The notes beneath the pieces were generated by a model that saw only the letters and a program-made list of their open reading frames with translations, was not told the DNA's origin and did no database searches. A program made the position numbers and the translations under genes. From Haloarcula salinisoli (GTDB taxonomy: Archaea; Halobacteriota; Halobacteria; Halobacteriales; Haloarculaceae), in NCBI RefSeq assembly GCF_019599405.1, contig NZ_RKLQ01000002.1, forward strand, positions 496,001 to 560,000: a stretch of DNA of 64,000 nt. Reading direction: 5' to 3'. Shown in pieces: positions 7,959 through 15,711 of this stretch (position 1 is its first letter; every line of letters begins with the position of its first letter).

Positions 7959-8813
7959 ATGACTGAATACGCCAACGACGTGCTCGTCTCGGCCGACTGG
8001 GCCAGCGAGCACCTGGACGACTTCCAGGACGACGACTCCGACCTCCGACTGGTCGAAGTCGACGTCGACACGGAAGCCTACGACGAGGCCCACGCGCCCG
8101 GCGCCATCGGCTTCAACTGGGAGACAGACCTGCAGGACCAGACCACCCGCGACATCCTCTCGAAAGACGAGTTCGAGGCGACGATGGGCGAGGCCGGCAT
8201 CAGCGAGGACGACACCGTCGTGCTGTACGGTGACAACTCCAACTGGTTTGCCGCCTACACCTACTGGCAGTTCAAGTACTACGGCCACGACGACGTGAAG
8301 CTCCTCGACGGCGGCCGCGAGTACTGGCTCGAGAACGACTACGAGACCACGGACGAGGTTCCCGAGTTCTCGGCGACGACCTACACCGCGTCCGGTCCGC
8401 GCGAGTCCATCCGCGCCTACCGCGACGACGTCGAGAACGCCGTCGACAAGGAGCTGCCGCTGGTCGACGTCCGCTCGCCCGAGGAGTTCTCCGGCGAGAT
8501 TCTCGCGCCCCCCGGACTCCAGGAGACCGCCCAGCGTGGCGGCCACGTCCCCGGCGCAGAGAACATCTCGTGGGCCGCCGTCACGAACGACGACGGCACC
8601 TTCAAGAGCTACGACGAGCTCGAAGAGCTCTACGCCGAGTACGGCATCGACGGCGACTCCACGACGGTCGCGTACTGCCGCATCGGCGAGCGCTCCTCGG
8701 TCGCCTGGTTCGCCCTGCACGAGCTGCTGGGCTACGAGGACACCATCAACTACGACGGCTCCTGGACCGAGTGGGGCAACCTCGTCGGCGCCCCCATCGA
8801 GAAGGGCAACTGA
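7959..8813 (+). CDS. Thiosulfate/3-mercaptopyruvate sulfurtransferase
   Basis: A 284-residue two-domain rhodanese. The catalytic loop is AYCRIGERSS with Cys240, typical of the TST/MST branch; the N-terminal domain has LYGDNSNWFAA with no cysteine. It is a paralogue of the divergent 6911 gene but more acidic and with a different loop. The coding end GAGAAGGGCAACT is repeated 124 bases downstream, suggesting that a hairpin block was inserted at its stop codon (see repeat at 8800). Confidence 0.9.
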   Translation: MTEYANDVLVSADWASEHLDDFQDDDSDLRLVEVDVDTEAYDEAHAPGAIGFNWETDLQDQTTRDILSKDEFEATMGEAGISEDDTVVLYGDNSNWFAAYTYWQFKYYGHDDVKLLDGGREYWLENDYETTDEVPEFSATTYTASGPRESIRAYRDDVENAVDKELPLVDVRSPEEFSGEILAPPGLQETAQRGGHVPGAENISWAAVTNDDGTFKSYDELEELYAEYGIDGDSTTVAYCRIGERSSVAWFALHELLGYEDTINYDGSWTEWGNLVGAPIEKGN

Positions 8814-8949
8814 CCGGGGAGACTGGCGAGGCGGACAACGGAGCGAAGCGACCGCGTCCGCCTCGAATCGGAACGGGGAGCGCAGCGACCCGTGAAGAAG
8901 CGCTCTGCGTCTTCGAGCCGCGGTTCCCTTCTCGCAGAGAAGGGCAACT
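8800..8949. repeat. Hairpin block flanked by a 13-base direct repeat
   Basis: GAGAAGGGCAACT occurs at 8800-8812 (end of the sulfurtransferase gene) and again at 8937-8949. The 124 bases between hold CGAGGCGGAC (8827-8836) pairing with GTCCGCCTCG (8856-8865), then ACGGG/CCCGT and GAAGA/TCTTC arms. Two loops contain GAGCGAAGCGA and GAGCGCAGCGA. The direct repeat looks like a target-site duplication, so this could be a small insertion. Confidence 0.6.
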
Positions 8950-9038
8950 AATCGGTCTCAAACTCGCTGATTTTTTCGCGTGTTGGTCGGATAGCGGTGC
9001 CTGAGTCGCTTCTGCAGTTTTATATCCCGAAACTATTG

Positions 9039-9301
9039 ACAGCCAGAAAGCCCCACTGCTCTCAGCTCCCGCGACTCGCTGTGCTCCTCGGCCTGCGGCC
9101 TGCGGTGCTTGCATCGCCGGGGTTCGCTGAGAGCAGTGCCCTTTTCAGTCCCACCCGTAGCTGTTTGGCCAGCCGGCATGGGTGGGACTGAAAGGGGCGG
9201 CCTGCTACACGAAGGTGGACGACGTAAGCACCGCAATGAGCGGAGCGAGTGAGGAGCGCAACGAGGCCCCCGAGTGTAGCAGGACGGGGCTTTCTGGCTG
9301 T
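9039..9301. repeat. Palindromic element, copy B (three hairpins inside terminal inverted repeats)
   Basis: A perfect 16-base terminal inverted repeat, ACAGCCAGAAAGCCCC (9039-9054) and its complement (9286-9301), encloses three stems. The left stem is ACTGCTCTCAGC (9055-9066 with 9126-9137). The central stem is TTTCAGTCCCACCC (9143-9156 with 9180-9193). The right stem is CCTGCTACAC (9201-9210 with 9274-9283). The apex of the central stem is shared with copies A and C. There is no coding potential. It is about 260 bases long, in the range of a MITE-like non-autonomous element. Confidence 0.8.
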
Positions 9302-9380
9302 TCACACTACGCTCGGTCACAGGTTCAGCCTTGGCTGTCCCTAGCCGTAGATTCAAGACGATAGCACACCAGACAGGGGT

Positions 9381-9662
9381 GTGGACCGACAGGAACTCGA
9401 ACGGGTGCTGTCAGAGACGTTCGACGACGCGGGGGCGGCCGGGGTAGTGGCGCGACAGGCCGGCGACATGGCCGACGGGGGGCAGTTCGACGCGGACTTC
9501 GGCGGCGAACTCACCGTCGAGACGGTCGTCGAGAACCTGCATGACGCTCCCGACGAGTACGCACTGGCCGAGCGGTGGAACTGGTGGCTGGGGGCCCTGG
9601 ACCTCTCACACGGTGGGTACGCGCGGTTCAGCGTTCGCCCGGACGTGGGCAGGCAGTCCTAG
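9381..9662 (+). CDS. Hypothetical acidic protein, 93 aa
   Basis: Starts at GTG 9381 (MDRQELERVLSETFDDAGAA) and contains FDADFGGELTVETVVENLHD and ERWNWWLGALDLSHGGY. The tryptophan-rich segment and even acidic composition look like a real haloarchaeal protein. There are no membrane segments or metal motifs. It lies directly after palindromic element B. I do not recognise the family. Confidence 0.55.
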   Translation: MDRQELERVLSETFDDAGAAGVVARQAGDMADGGQFDADFGGELTVETVVENLHDAPDEYALAERWNWWLGALDLSHGGYARFSVRPDVGRQS

Positions 9663-9694
9663 GCGTCCGCGACCCCAAATTTCGAGCGCCAGCC

Positions 9695-9814
9695 TCAGAA
9701 TACTGAGAGCCCGTGAGCCTCTCGTGCGTGGTCGAGGAGTGCCTCCGTCGTCTCGAACTCCTCGCCGCATGTGCACGTGTGGTACGTGGTCGGGGTTTGC
9801 TGGCGTGTTGCCAT
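9695..9814 (-). CDS. C2H2-type zinc finger microprotein, 39 aa
   Basis: The reverse strand reads MATRQQTPTTYHTCTCGEEF followed by ETTEALLDHAREAHGLSVF. Cys14-x-Cys16-x12-His29-x4-His34 is a compact C2H2 finger. The ATG at 9814 has an AT-rich TATA-like patch about 27 bases upstream (around 9840). Haloarchaea carry many zinc-finger microproteins of this size, and few have known roles. A DNA, RNA or protein partner cannot be named. Confidence 0.6.
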   Translation of the reverse strand: MATRQQTPTTYHTCTCGEEFETTEALLDHAREAHGLSVF

Positions 9815-10042
9815 AGCAAACACACCTTGTTCGTCAATCATAATAATTGTTTATGTGGTAGTGTTATCAGTCCACATAACCGGTGGTACCGAATCCCACG
9901 GCCGCAGTCCAGCGTACTGTGGCAACGACACATGGGCCATGGTGTACGAGGGTGGCGGCGTTTCAGTACTGCTATTGCGGTTTCTATCGGCAGAGAGACT
10001 ATACCTGTCCAATGCTAACGAGTGGGAACGACCTTCTCTCCC

Positions 10043-11983
10043 ATGAACCAGCCGGATTCCAAGGCGGCCCATCGCGAGCAGGTGTACGAAGCCTTCGCCG
10101 ACCGGCGACAGTCGCTCGCGGCGGCCGTCGAGGCCGCGCTTGAGGCCGGTGTGGGTCGCCTCGGTGTCGGAATCGGGTTTCTGACGCGTATCGAGGACGG
10201 GACACAGTACATCGAACACGCTGTCGGCGACCACGCAGCGATACAGGCCGGCGAGCAGTGTCCGCTGGACGAGGCCTACTGTCGGCGGACCGTCCAGCTG
10301 GACGGGCACCTGAGCGTTCAGGACGCCACGTCGTCGGCCGAGGTCCCCCAGCAGGCCTACGAGGCGTTCGGGCTGGGCTCGTACATCGGCTGCAAGATCG
10401 TCGTCGACGAAGACGTCTACGGGACGGTCTGTTTCGCCGACCAGGAGCCGCGCGAGCGACCGTTCTCGGAGGCCGAGGAACTGTTCGTCGAACTCGTCGC
10501 TCGGCTGGCCGGCCGGGCTATCGAGCGCCGGGCCTACGAGCGCGAGCAGGCCGAACGGACGGCCCAGATCGAGACCGAGAAACGCCGGTTCGAGGGTATC
10601 GCAGAGAACAGCTTCGACGTCCTCTACCGTATCGACACCGACGGCGAACTGACCTACGTTTCACAGGCCGTCGAGCGAGTGCTGGGTTACGAGCCAGACG
10701 AACTCGTCGGCGACAACTTCGCGACGCTGGTCAGCGACGGCACGACGCCGTCGGCGCTGTCCGCGTTCACGCGGCTGCTGGACGGCGAGACGGTCCAGGG
10801 ACTGGAGATCGCGTTCACCCATCGGGACGGCCACCAGGTTTCCATGGAGGTCAACGCGACGCCCATCACGGACGACGACGCCGTCACCGCCGTCCAGGGC
10901 GTCGGCCGCGACATCACGGAACGCAAGGAGCGCGAGTCGGAGCTCCGGCTCCGGACCCGGGCGATGGACGCCGCCGAGGTCCCCATCACCATGGCCGACG
11001 CCACGGCACGGGACAATCCCATCGTCTACGCGAACGACGCCTTCGAGACGGTCACCGGCTACAGTAAGGGCCAGATAATCGGGAACAACTGCCGGATACT
11101 CCAGGGGCCCGGCACCGACGACGAGGGCGTGAGGACACTTCGGGAGGGTATCGACGCCCAGCGACCGGTGACGGCCCAGATTCTGAACTATCGGCGCGAC
11201 GGGACCCCGTTCTGGAACCGCATCACCGTGACGCCGATCGCCGACGATACCGGAACGGTGACCCACTATCTGGGCTTCCAGCAGGACGTCACCGAGCAAC
11301 AGCGCATCACCCGCCTCGTCGAACTGCTGAACCGCGTCCTCCGGCACAACCTCCGCAACGAGCTCACCGTCATCGAGGGGTACACCGACTTCATCCACGA
11401 GTCGCCCGAGGGGATGGACATTCAGGCGAAGATACGGCGGCCGCTCCGACGGCTGGTGTCGCTCAGCGAGCGCGCCCGTGAGCTGGAGAAAATCGCGAAG
11501 GCGGCCCGCGAACCGGACCGAATCGACCCGACCGAACTCCTCTCGGGCGTCGCCGACCAGCATCGTGAGGGCGCGACGGTCGATATCAGCGTCGACACCG
11601 ACCGGGACATCTGTGCCGGCACCGAGCTTGAGACCGCCATCGACGAGCTGGTGACCAACGCCGTCACCCACGACCCCGACGACCACACGACGGTCTCGCT
11701 GTCCGCCCGCGACGACGGCGACTGGGTCGTCGTGACTGTCGCCGACGACGGTCCCGGCATCCCGCCGATGGAGGTCGCCGTCGTCGAAGCAGGCCAGGAG
11801 ACCCCGCTCGAACACGGGAAGGGGCTCGGGCTCTGGCTCGTCAACTGGGTCGTCACCCAATATGGCGGCTCGTTCCAGCTTTCGGTCGACGACGGCACCG
11901 TCGCGACGCTCCGACTTCCCGCTATCGCGGCCGACCAGTCCATCGAGGACGCCGCCCGGCGACCGACGGCGCTGTTACGATAG
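10043..11983 (+). CDS. GAF-PAS-LOV sensor histidine kinase (candidate blue-light receptor)
   Basis: A 646-residue soluble kinase. An N-terminal GAF domain (about 15-165) is followed by a PAS domain (about 185-295) and a second PAS domain (about 305-420) with the LOV signature GNNCRILQ (347-354). Cys350 is the residue that forms the flavin adduct in LOV proteins. Asn331, Asn382, Asn392 and Gln413 fit the FMN-contact positions. The kinase core has the H-box LRHNLRNEL (His435), an N-box with ELVTNAVTH, DDGPGIP and GKGLGLWLV. No response regulator is adjacent. ATG 10043 was chosen over GTG 10022 because CTATACC at 9999-10005 fits a short leader. Confidence 0.88.
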   Translation: MNQPDSKAAHREQVYEAFADRRQSLAAAVEAALEAGVGRLGVGIGFLTRIEDGTQYIEHAVGDHAAIQAGEQCPLDEAYCRRTVQLDGHLSVQDATSSAEVPQQAYEAFGLGSYIGCKIVVDEDVYGTVCFADQEPRERPFSEAEELFVELVARLAGRAIERRAYEREQAERTAQIETEKRRFEGIAENSFDVLYRIDTDGELTYVSQAVERVLGYEPDELVGDNFATLVSDGTTPSALSAFTRLLDGETVQGLEIAFTHRDGHQVSMEVNATPITDDDAVTAVQGVGRDITERKERESELRLRTRAMDAAEVPITMADATARDNPIVYANDAFETVTGYSKGQIIGNNCRILQGPGTDDEGVRTLREGIDAQRPVTAQILNYRRDGTPFWNRITVTPIADDTGTVTHYLGFQQDVTEQQRITRLVELLNRVLRHNLRNELTVIEGYTDFIHESPEGMDIQAKIRRPLRRLVSLSERARELEKIAKAAREPDRIDPTELLSGVADQHREGATVDISVDTDRDICAGTELETAIDELVTNAVTHDPDDHTTVSLSARDDGDWVVVTVADDGPGIPPMEVAVVEAGQETPLEHGKGLGLWLVNWVVTQYGGSFQLSVDDGTVATLRLPAIAADQSIEDAARRPTALLR

Positions 11984-12021
11984 CCTGAGGGTACAGCCGT
12001 GTTTACTGGAACAATTCAGAG

Positions 12022-12191
12022 AGCCAGAAAGCCCCGTCCTGCTACACTCGGGGGACTCGCTGCGCTCCTCGGCCTCCGGCCTGCGGTGCTTACTTCGTCC
12101 ACCTTCGTGTAGCAGGCCGCCCCTTTCATCCCGCCCGTAGCCGGTTTGTCAGCCGGCATGGCCGGAATGAAAGGGGCGGGGCTTTCTGGCT
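12022..12191. repeat. Palindromic element, copy C
   Basis: The terminal inverted repeat AGCCAGAAAGCCCC (12022-12035) has an exact complement at 12178-12191. The left stem uses CCTGCTACAC (12038-12047) with 12107-12116; the next stem CCCCTTTCAT pairs with ATGAAAGGGG. The whole left arm is close to the reverse complement of the right arm of copy B, so arms have been exchanged or inverted between copies. The remainder of the 325-base gap before 12309 shows no gene. Confidence 0.78.
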
Positions 12192-12308
12192 GTTCGCGGT
12201 CCGGCTCTCCTTCCTAAACACTGCCACCGGGAACTGCCGGTCCTGTCCGGCTGTTCTGCCGGCCAGAACCGACGAAGGCAAACGGCCTGACCGACTACCC
12301 TCGCCCAG

Positions 12309-13541
12309 ATGGAGGTCCAGTTCCTGGGTGGGGCCGACGAGATAGGCCGCAGTGCCGTGCTCCTAGACGACTCGCTGTTGCTCGACTACGGGATGGCCAG
12401 CGAGTCCCCGCCACAGTATCCGGTCGGCGACGTCGACCCCGACGCCGTCGTGGTCTCTCATGGCCACCTGGACCACGCCGGCGCGGTGCCGGCGCTCATG
12501 TCCTCGGGCGAGTTGCCGCCGGTTCACTGGACGCCCCCAACCCGAGAACTGGCGACCACGCTCGCCGAGGACACGCTGAAACTCCACGGCTCGACGCCGC
12601 GCTGTCCCTTCACCCAGAACGACGTGCGCCGACTCACGCAGGCCTCAGAGACGCATAGCTACGAGGAGTCCTTCGAGGCTGCGGGCTACGAGATAACGCT
12701 CTACAACGCGGGTCATATCCCCGGCAGCGCCCACGTGCTGGTCGATGACGGGGACACTCGCCTGCTCTACACCGGCGACTTTCACACCGGCGACCAGCGC
12801 CTCGTCGCGCCTTCGACCGCCCGACCCGACGCTGATGTGGTCATCTGCGAGTCGACGTATTCGGACGTGTCCCACGAGGCCCGCGATACCGTCGAGCAGC
12901 GCTTCGCCGAGAGCGTGCAGCAGACGGTGTGGGAAGGTGGGACCGTCGTCGTCCCGGCCTTCGCCATTGGCCGCACGCAGGAGGCGATGTTAGTCTGTGC
13001 CGCCCACGACATCGACTGCTACGTCGACGGAATGGGCCAGCGGGTGACGAAGCAACTGAAACGCCACCCCGAGTTTCTCCGCGATGGGGACGCACTTCGC
13101 GGGGCGACGTCGAGCGCCCGGTTCGTGACGGGTCGCGATGGACAGCGAAAGCGCATCGCCGAGCAGAACACTGTCATCATCACCACCTCGGGAATGCTCA
13201 GCGGTGGCCCCGCGATGACCTACGTCCCCGCCATCCGCCACCACCCGACGAACAAGGTCGCGCTGACGGGGTATCAGGTCGAGGGAACGCCCGGCCGTCA
13301 GCTACTCGACACTGGGAGCGCCGAACTCGACGGCCGCGTGATGCCCGTCAGCGCGCAGGTCGAACTCCACGAGTTCTCCGCCCACGCCGACCGGCAGGGC
13401 CTGCTCGACTTCCTCGAGAGCTACCGAGATACGCCCGTTCTCACTGTCCACGGCGACCGCACGGCCGCCTTCGCCGAGGAACTTCGCGGCGAGGGGTTCG
13501 AGGCGCGTGCGCCGACGCTGGGCGAGACCGTCGAGCTGTGA
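12309..13541 (+). CDS. Beta-CASP metallo-beta-lactamase ribonuclease
   Basis: A 410-residue MBL-fold protein of the archaeal CPSF-like (aCPSF2/RNase J-like) group. The metal motif is SHGHLDHAG, followed by NAGHIPGSAHV, LLYTGDFHTGD and, in the beta-CASP part, CESTYSD, TTSGMLSGGP and the C-terminal HEFSAHAD. It lacks the N-terminal KH domains of aCPSF1, so it belongs to the shorter class. An endo- or 5'-exoribonuclease role in RNA processing is expected. It stands alone after element C. Confidence 0.88.
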   Translation: MEVQFLGGADEIGRSAVLLDDSLLLDYGMASESPPQYPVGDVDPDAVVVSHGHLDHAGAVPALMSSGELPPVHWTPPTRELATTLAEDTLKLHGSTPRCPFTQNDVRRLTQASETHSYEESFEAAGYEITLYNAGHIPGSAHVLVDDGDTRLLYTGDFHTGDQRLVAPSTARPDADVVICESTYSDVSHEARDTVEQRFAESVQQTVWEGGTVVVPAFAIGRTQEAMLVCAAHDIDCYVDGMGQRVTKQLKRHPEFLRDGDALRGATSSARFVTGRDGQRKRIAEQNTVIITTSGMLSGGPAMTYVPAIRHHPTNKVALTGYQVEGTPGRQLLDTGSAELDGRVMPVSAQVELHEFSAHADRQGLLDFLESYRDTPVLTVHGDRTAAFAEELRGEGFEARAPTLGETVEL

Positions 13542-13629
13542 ACAGCACGCCACTCTCGCGATAGCGCTGCCGTCTCGGGCATGATGTACCACGCTTGTGT
13601 GTTATTTCGTGTCGGGACGAAGCGGTCGT

Positions 13630-14280
13630 ATGGCGACTGTCATCGAGTTTACCAGTCCGGCCGACGAGTTCCCGCTGGGGACCGTCTTCGAGAACCTCTC
13701 GGAGGTGACGGTGGAACTGGAGCGACTCATCCCACACGACACGCTGATAATCCCCTATTTCTGGGTCCGTGGCGCCGCCGCCAGCGACATCGAAGCCGCG
13801 TTCGAAGCCCACGCCGGCGTGGTCGACGTCGAACTCATCGACAGCGTCGAGGACGAATACCTCATGCGTGCCGAGTGGGAAACGGAGTACTTCGGCATCC
13901 TGAACGCCCTGGGGAAGGCCAACGTCGTCGTTCTCTCGGGGGTCGGAACCAAAGACGGGTGGGACTTCGAGGTCAGGGGCGAGGACCGGTCGGCGATTAG
14001 CGAGTTTCGCACGCTCTGTCAGGACCACGATATCCCGCTGGAAGTCACGGCCGTTCACTCGCTGCTCCCGCTCCAGGGGGACAGTTACGAACTGACCGAC
14101 CCCCAGCGGGAGGCGCTCGTGCTGGCCTACGAACGCGGCTACTTCGACTCGCCGCGGATGGCGTCGCTCGAAGAAATCGCGGATGAACTCGGTATCACCC
14201 AGCAGTCGCTCTCCTCGCGTCTCAGACGCGGCCACCGGCGACTCATCGGTGGGACGCTGGTACGTGACCAGGCCGATTGA
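13630..14280 (+). CDS. Bat-type helix-turn-helix regulator
   Basis: A 216-residue protein with the C-terminal HTH_10 domain of bacterio-opsin activators: LTDPQREALVLAYERGYFDS, then EEIADELGITQQSLSSRLRR. The N-terminal two-thirds is the divergent sensory or effector region typical of this family. It should bind DNA and regulate nearby or distant genes. The downstream HalOD1 gene (76 bases away, same strand) suggests a small signalling locus. The start at 13630 gives MATVIEFTSP. Confidence 0.85.
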   Translation: MATVIEFTSPADEFPLGTVFENLSEVTVELERLIPHDTLIIPYFWVRGAAASDIEAAFEAHAGVVDVELIDSVEDEYLMRAEWETEYFGILNALGKANVVVLSGVGTKDGWDFEVRGEDRSAISEFRTLCQDHDIPLEVTAVHSLLPLQGDSYELTDPQREALVLAYERGYFDSPRMASLEEIADELGITQQSLSSRLRRGHRRLIGGTLVRDQAD

Positions 14281-14355
14281 CCGACGGCGGCCCTGTTTAA
14301 ACCCCCTGTATAGTAAGTACCCAGAGTAAACTGGTTCAGGGCGCTACGGGCTGTA

Positions 14356-14709
14356 ATGGTAATTACACTAGCCGGTGTCGAATTGGAGCCGCTGGAGTCC
14401 CAGACGGGTGCCGAACGCCACCGGTTCGAGTACAACCGGGACATGACGACGGCCAGCATGGCTGTCGTCGCGGCGCTGTCGGAAGTGACTGAGACGGACC
14501 CGATGGAACTGCAGCCGCTGCACGAGACCATCGACACCGACGCACTCGACGCGTTCATGTCCGGACGGCCGGCCGACAGTGACGCGATAGCGGTCACACT
14601 CCAGCTAGCGGGGTATACGGTCACGGTCTACGGCGACGGCGAAGTCGCCGTGTCACCGTCGCCAACCCAGCGGGCCGAGGCCTGGACTGGGGCGGGTAGT
14701 CAGCTATGA
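14356..14709 (+). CDS. HalOD1 output-domain protein, 117 aa
   Basis: The segment TASMAVVAALSEVTETDPME, then LQPLHETIDTDALDAFM and VTLQLAGYTVTVYGDGEVAV, is the halobacterial output domain 1. HalOD1 proteins are usually stand-alone or fused to response regulators and are thought to act in signal output. It overlaps the next small gene by four bases (ATGA at 14706-14709), indicating translational coupling. GTTTAAAC and TATAGTAAG upstream (about 14296-14320) may hold the promoter. Confidence 0.8.
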   Translation: MVITLAGVELEPLESQTGAERHRFEYNRDMTTASMAVVAALSEVTETDPMELQPLHETIDTDALDAFMSGRPADSDAIAVTLQLAGYTVTVYGDGEVAVSPSPTQRAEAWTGAGSQL

Positions 14710-14885
14710 CCGACGGGGACTCATCGGTCTCCTCGGAGCGCGAACTCCACACCAGACTGCAGGCGCTCTTGCACCGGGCCCACACCAGCGGTATCGACGT
14801 CGAAGGCGCGTGGGAGTGTCGAAACGGTGCCGAGCATCCCGACTGGGACGTCGTCGTCACTGAAATGGAAAAGAAAACCGGGTGA
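14706..14885 (+). CDS. Small haloarchaeal protein coupled to HalOD1, 59 aa
   Basis: Starts at the ATGA overlap with the HalOD1 gene: MTDGDSSVSSERELHTRLQA, then LLHRAHTSGIDVEGAWECRN and DWDVVVTEMEKKTG. The central WECRN-x5-DWDVVVTE pattern looks conserved-protein-like; short proteins with this feature often accompany haloarchaeal HalOD1 genes. The function is unknown. The tight overlap argues that it is translated together with its neighbour. Confidence 0.65.
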   Translation: MTDGDSSVSSERELHTRLQALLHRAHTSGIDVEGAWECRNGAEHPDWDVVVTEMEKKTG

Positions 14886-14945
14886 CTGTCGGCGTCGGGC
14901 CGTGCCGACACCACACCGGTAGTCAGGGCGACTCCGAGCACACCG

Positions 14946-15107
14946 TCAGCAGTCGCCGCGCTGTTTCAACCACTCGTCCAGCAGGTCCCGGACCGCGGCA
15001 TCGCGGTTGTCCCGGTGGTCCGCGAAGGCCTTGTCGTCGACCGCTTCCAGCAGCGCCTCGTCCAGCTCGACGTCGACTTCTTCGAGGTTGAGGAACGCTT
15101 CGTCCAT
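14946..15107 (-). CDS. Small helical protein, possible ribbon-helix-helix, 53 aa
   Basis: The reverse strand gives MDEAFLNLEEVDVELDEALL, then EAVDDKAFADHRDNRDAAVR and DLLDEWLKQRGDC. A beta-like first segment with alternating residues and two following helices resemble a CopG/RHH protein with a short tail. It would be a DNA-binding dimer or an orphan antitoxin; no toxin is adjacent. The start at 15107 is the only ATG giving this frame. Confidence 0.55.
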   Translation of the reverse strand: MDEAFLNLEEVDVELDEALLEAVDDKAFADHRDNRDAAVRDLLDEWLKQRGDC

Positions 15108-15224
15108 GGGTTTTGAGCGGTGCCGACCGGATAAATACCCTCGTCAGACGGCCGTCCCCCGCGCGTGTGACACCCCGCGGCTCGCTGTCGAAAGCCACAC
15201 CTCGACGGCCACCCATCCACCAGC

Positions 15225-15527
15225 ATGGAGCGTACGCACCTCGACTTCGACCGCTACTTCGAGGTCGTCATGGGGACCGACGAGGCACAGGCCGCCGAGA
15301 TGACCGTCGAACCCGGCCGCAGCGTCGGCGGCCCCGACAACTACCACCCTGACAGCGACCAGTGGCTGTTCGTCGTCTCGGGGACGGGCGTCGCCACGGT
15401 CGACGGCGACGAGCAGCGCATCGAGGCCGGCGACCTGCTCCGTATCGAGGCCGGCGAGCGCCACGGTATCGCAAACGACGGCGAGGAACCGCTGGAGACG
15501 GTGAATTTCTACACGCCGCCCCGATAG
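15225..15527 (+). CDS. Single-domain cupin protein, 100 aa
   Basis: The cupin core is visible: PDNYHPDSDQWLFVVSGTGV, ATVDGDEQRIEAGDLLRIEA and GERHGIANDGEEPLETVNFY. The motif 1 (H, Q, later G) and motif 2 (H) positions would bind a metal. Small stand-alone cupins of this kind are enzymes or ligand binders; the substrate is not apparent. The gene is followed at once by the hairpin block 15616-15711. Confidence 0.8.
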   Translation: MERTHLDFDRYFEVVMGTDEAQAAEMTVEPGRSVGGPDNYHPDSDQWLFVVSGTGVATVDGDEQRIEAGDLLRIEAGERHGIANDGEEPLETVNFYTPPR

Positions 15528-15615
15528 CACTCGTCTGTCGCGTCGCTTCGAGGGTCTTCGCTGCGGTCGGTGTCTCGCTACTGTTCGACGGCTCGCGGTG
15601 CTCACCGCATCGCTT

Positions 15616-15711
15616 CGAGGGTCCGAACGGAGTGAGGACCCTCGCTACTGCTCCACGGCTCCCGATGGTCGCCGTTCCGCTTCGAGACACCTCCCTGCGG
15701 TCGGTGTCTCG
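15616..15711. repeat. Two hairpins with GANCGNAGNGA-type loops
   Basis: CGAGGGTCC (15616-15624) pairs with GGACCCTCG (15636-15644) around the loop GAACGGAGTGA. CGAGACACC (15683-15691) pairs with GGTGTCTCG (15703-15711) around a loop whose complement is GACCGCAGGGA. An imperfect third copy lies at about 15550-15576. The last arm touches the stop codon of the CNNM gene (15712). The hairpins may end both convergent transcripts, but there is no T-run. Confidence 0.6.

Noticed and set aside
7833-7962. Cysteine-rich frame with GNIC repeats before the sulfurtransferase
   Set aside because: It covers the TATA box and runs across the start codon of the real gene; the similarity of its two halves comes from two related promoter patches.
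5662-12191. The palindromic elements as CRISPR repeats
   Set aside because: TTTCAGTCCCACCC recalls CRISPR-like sequence, but the copies are kilobases apart, inverted within each element, and have no spacers.
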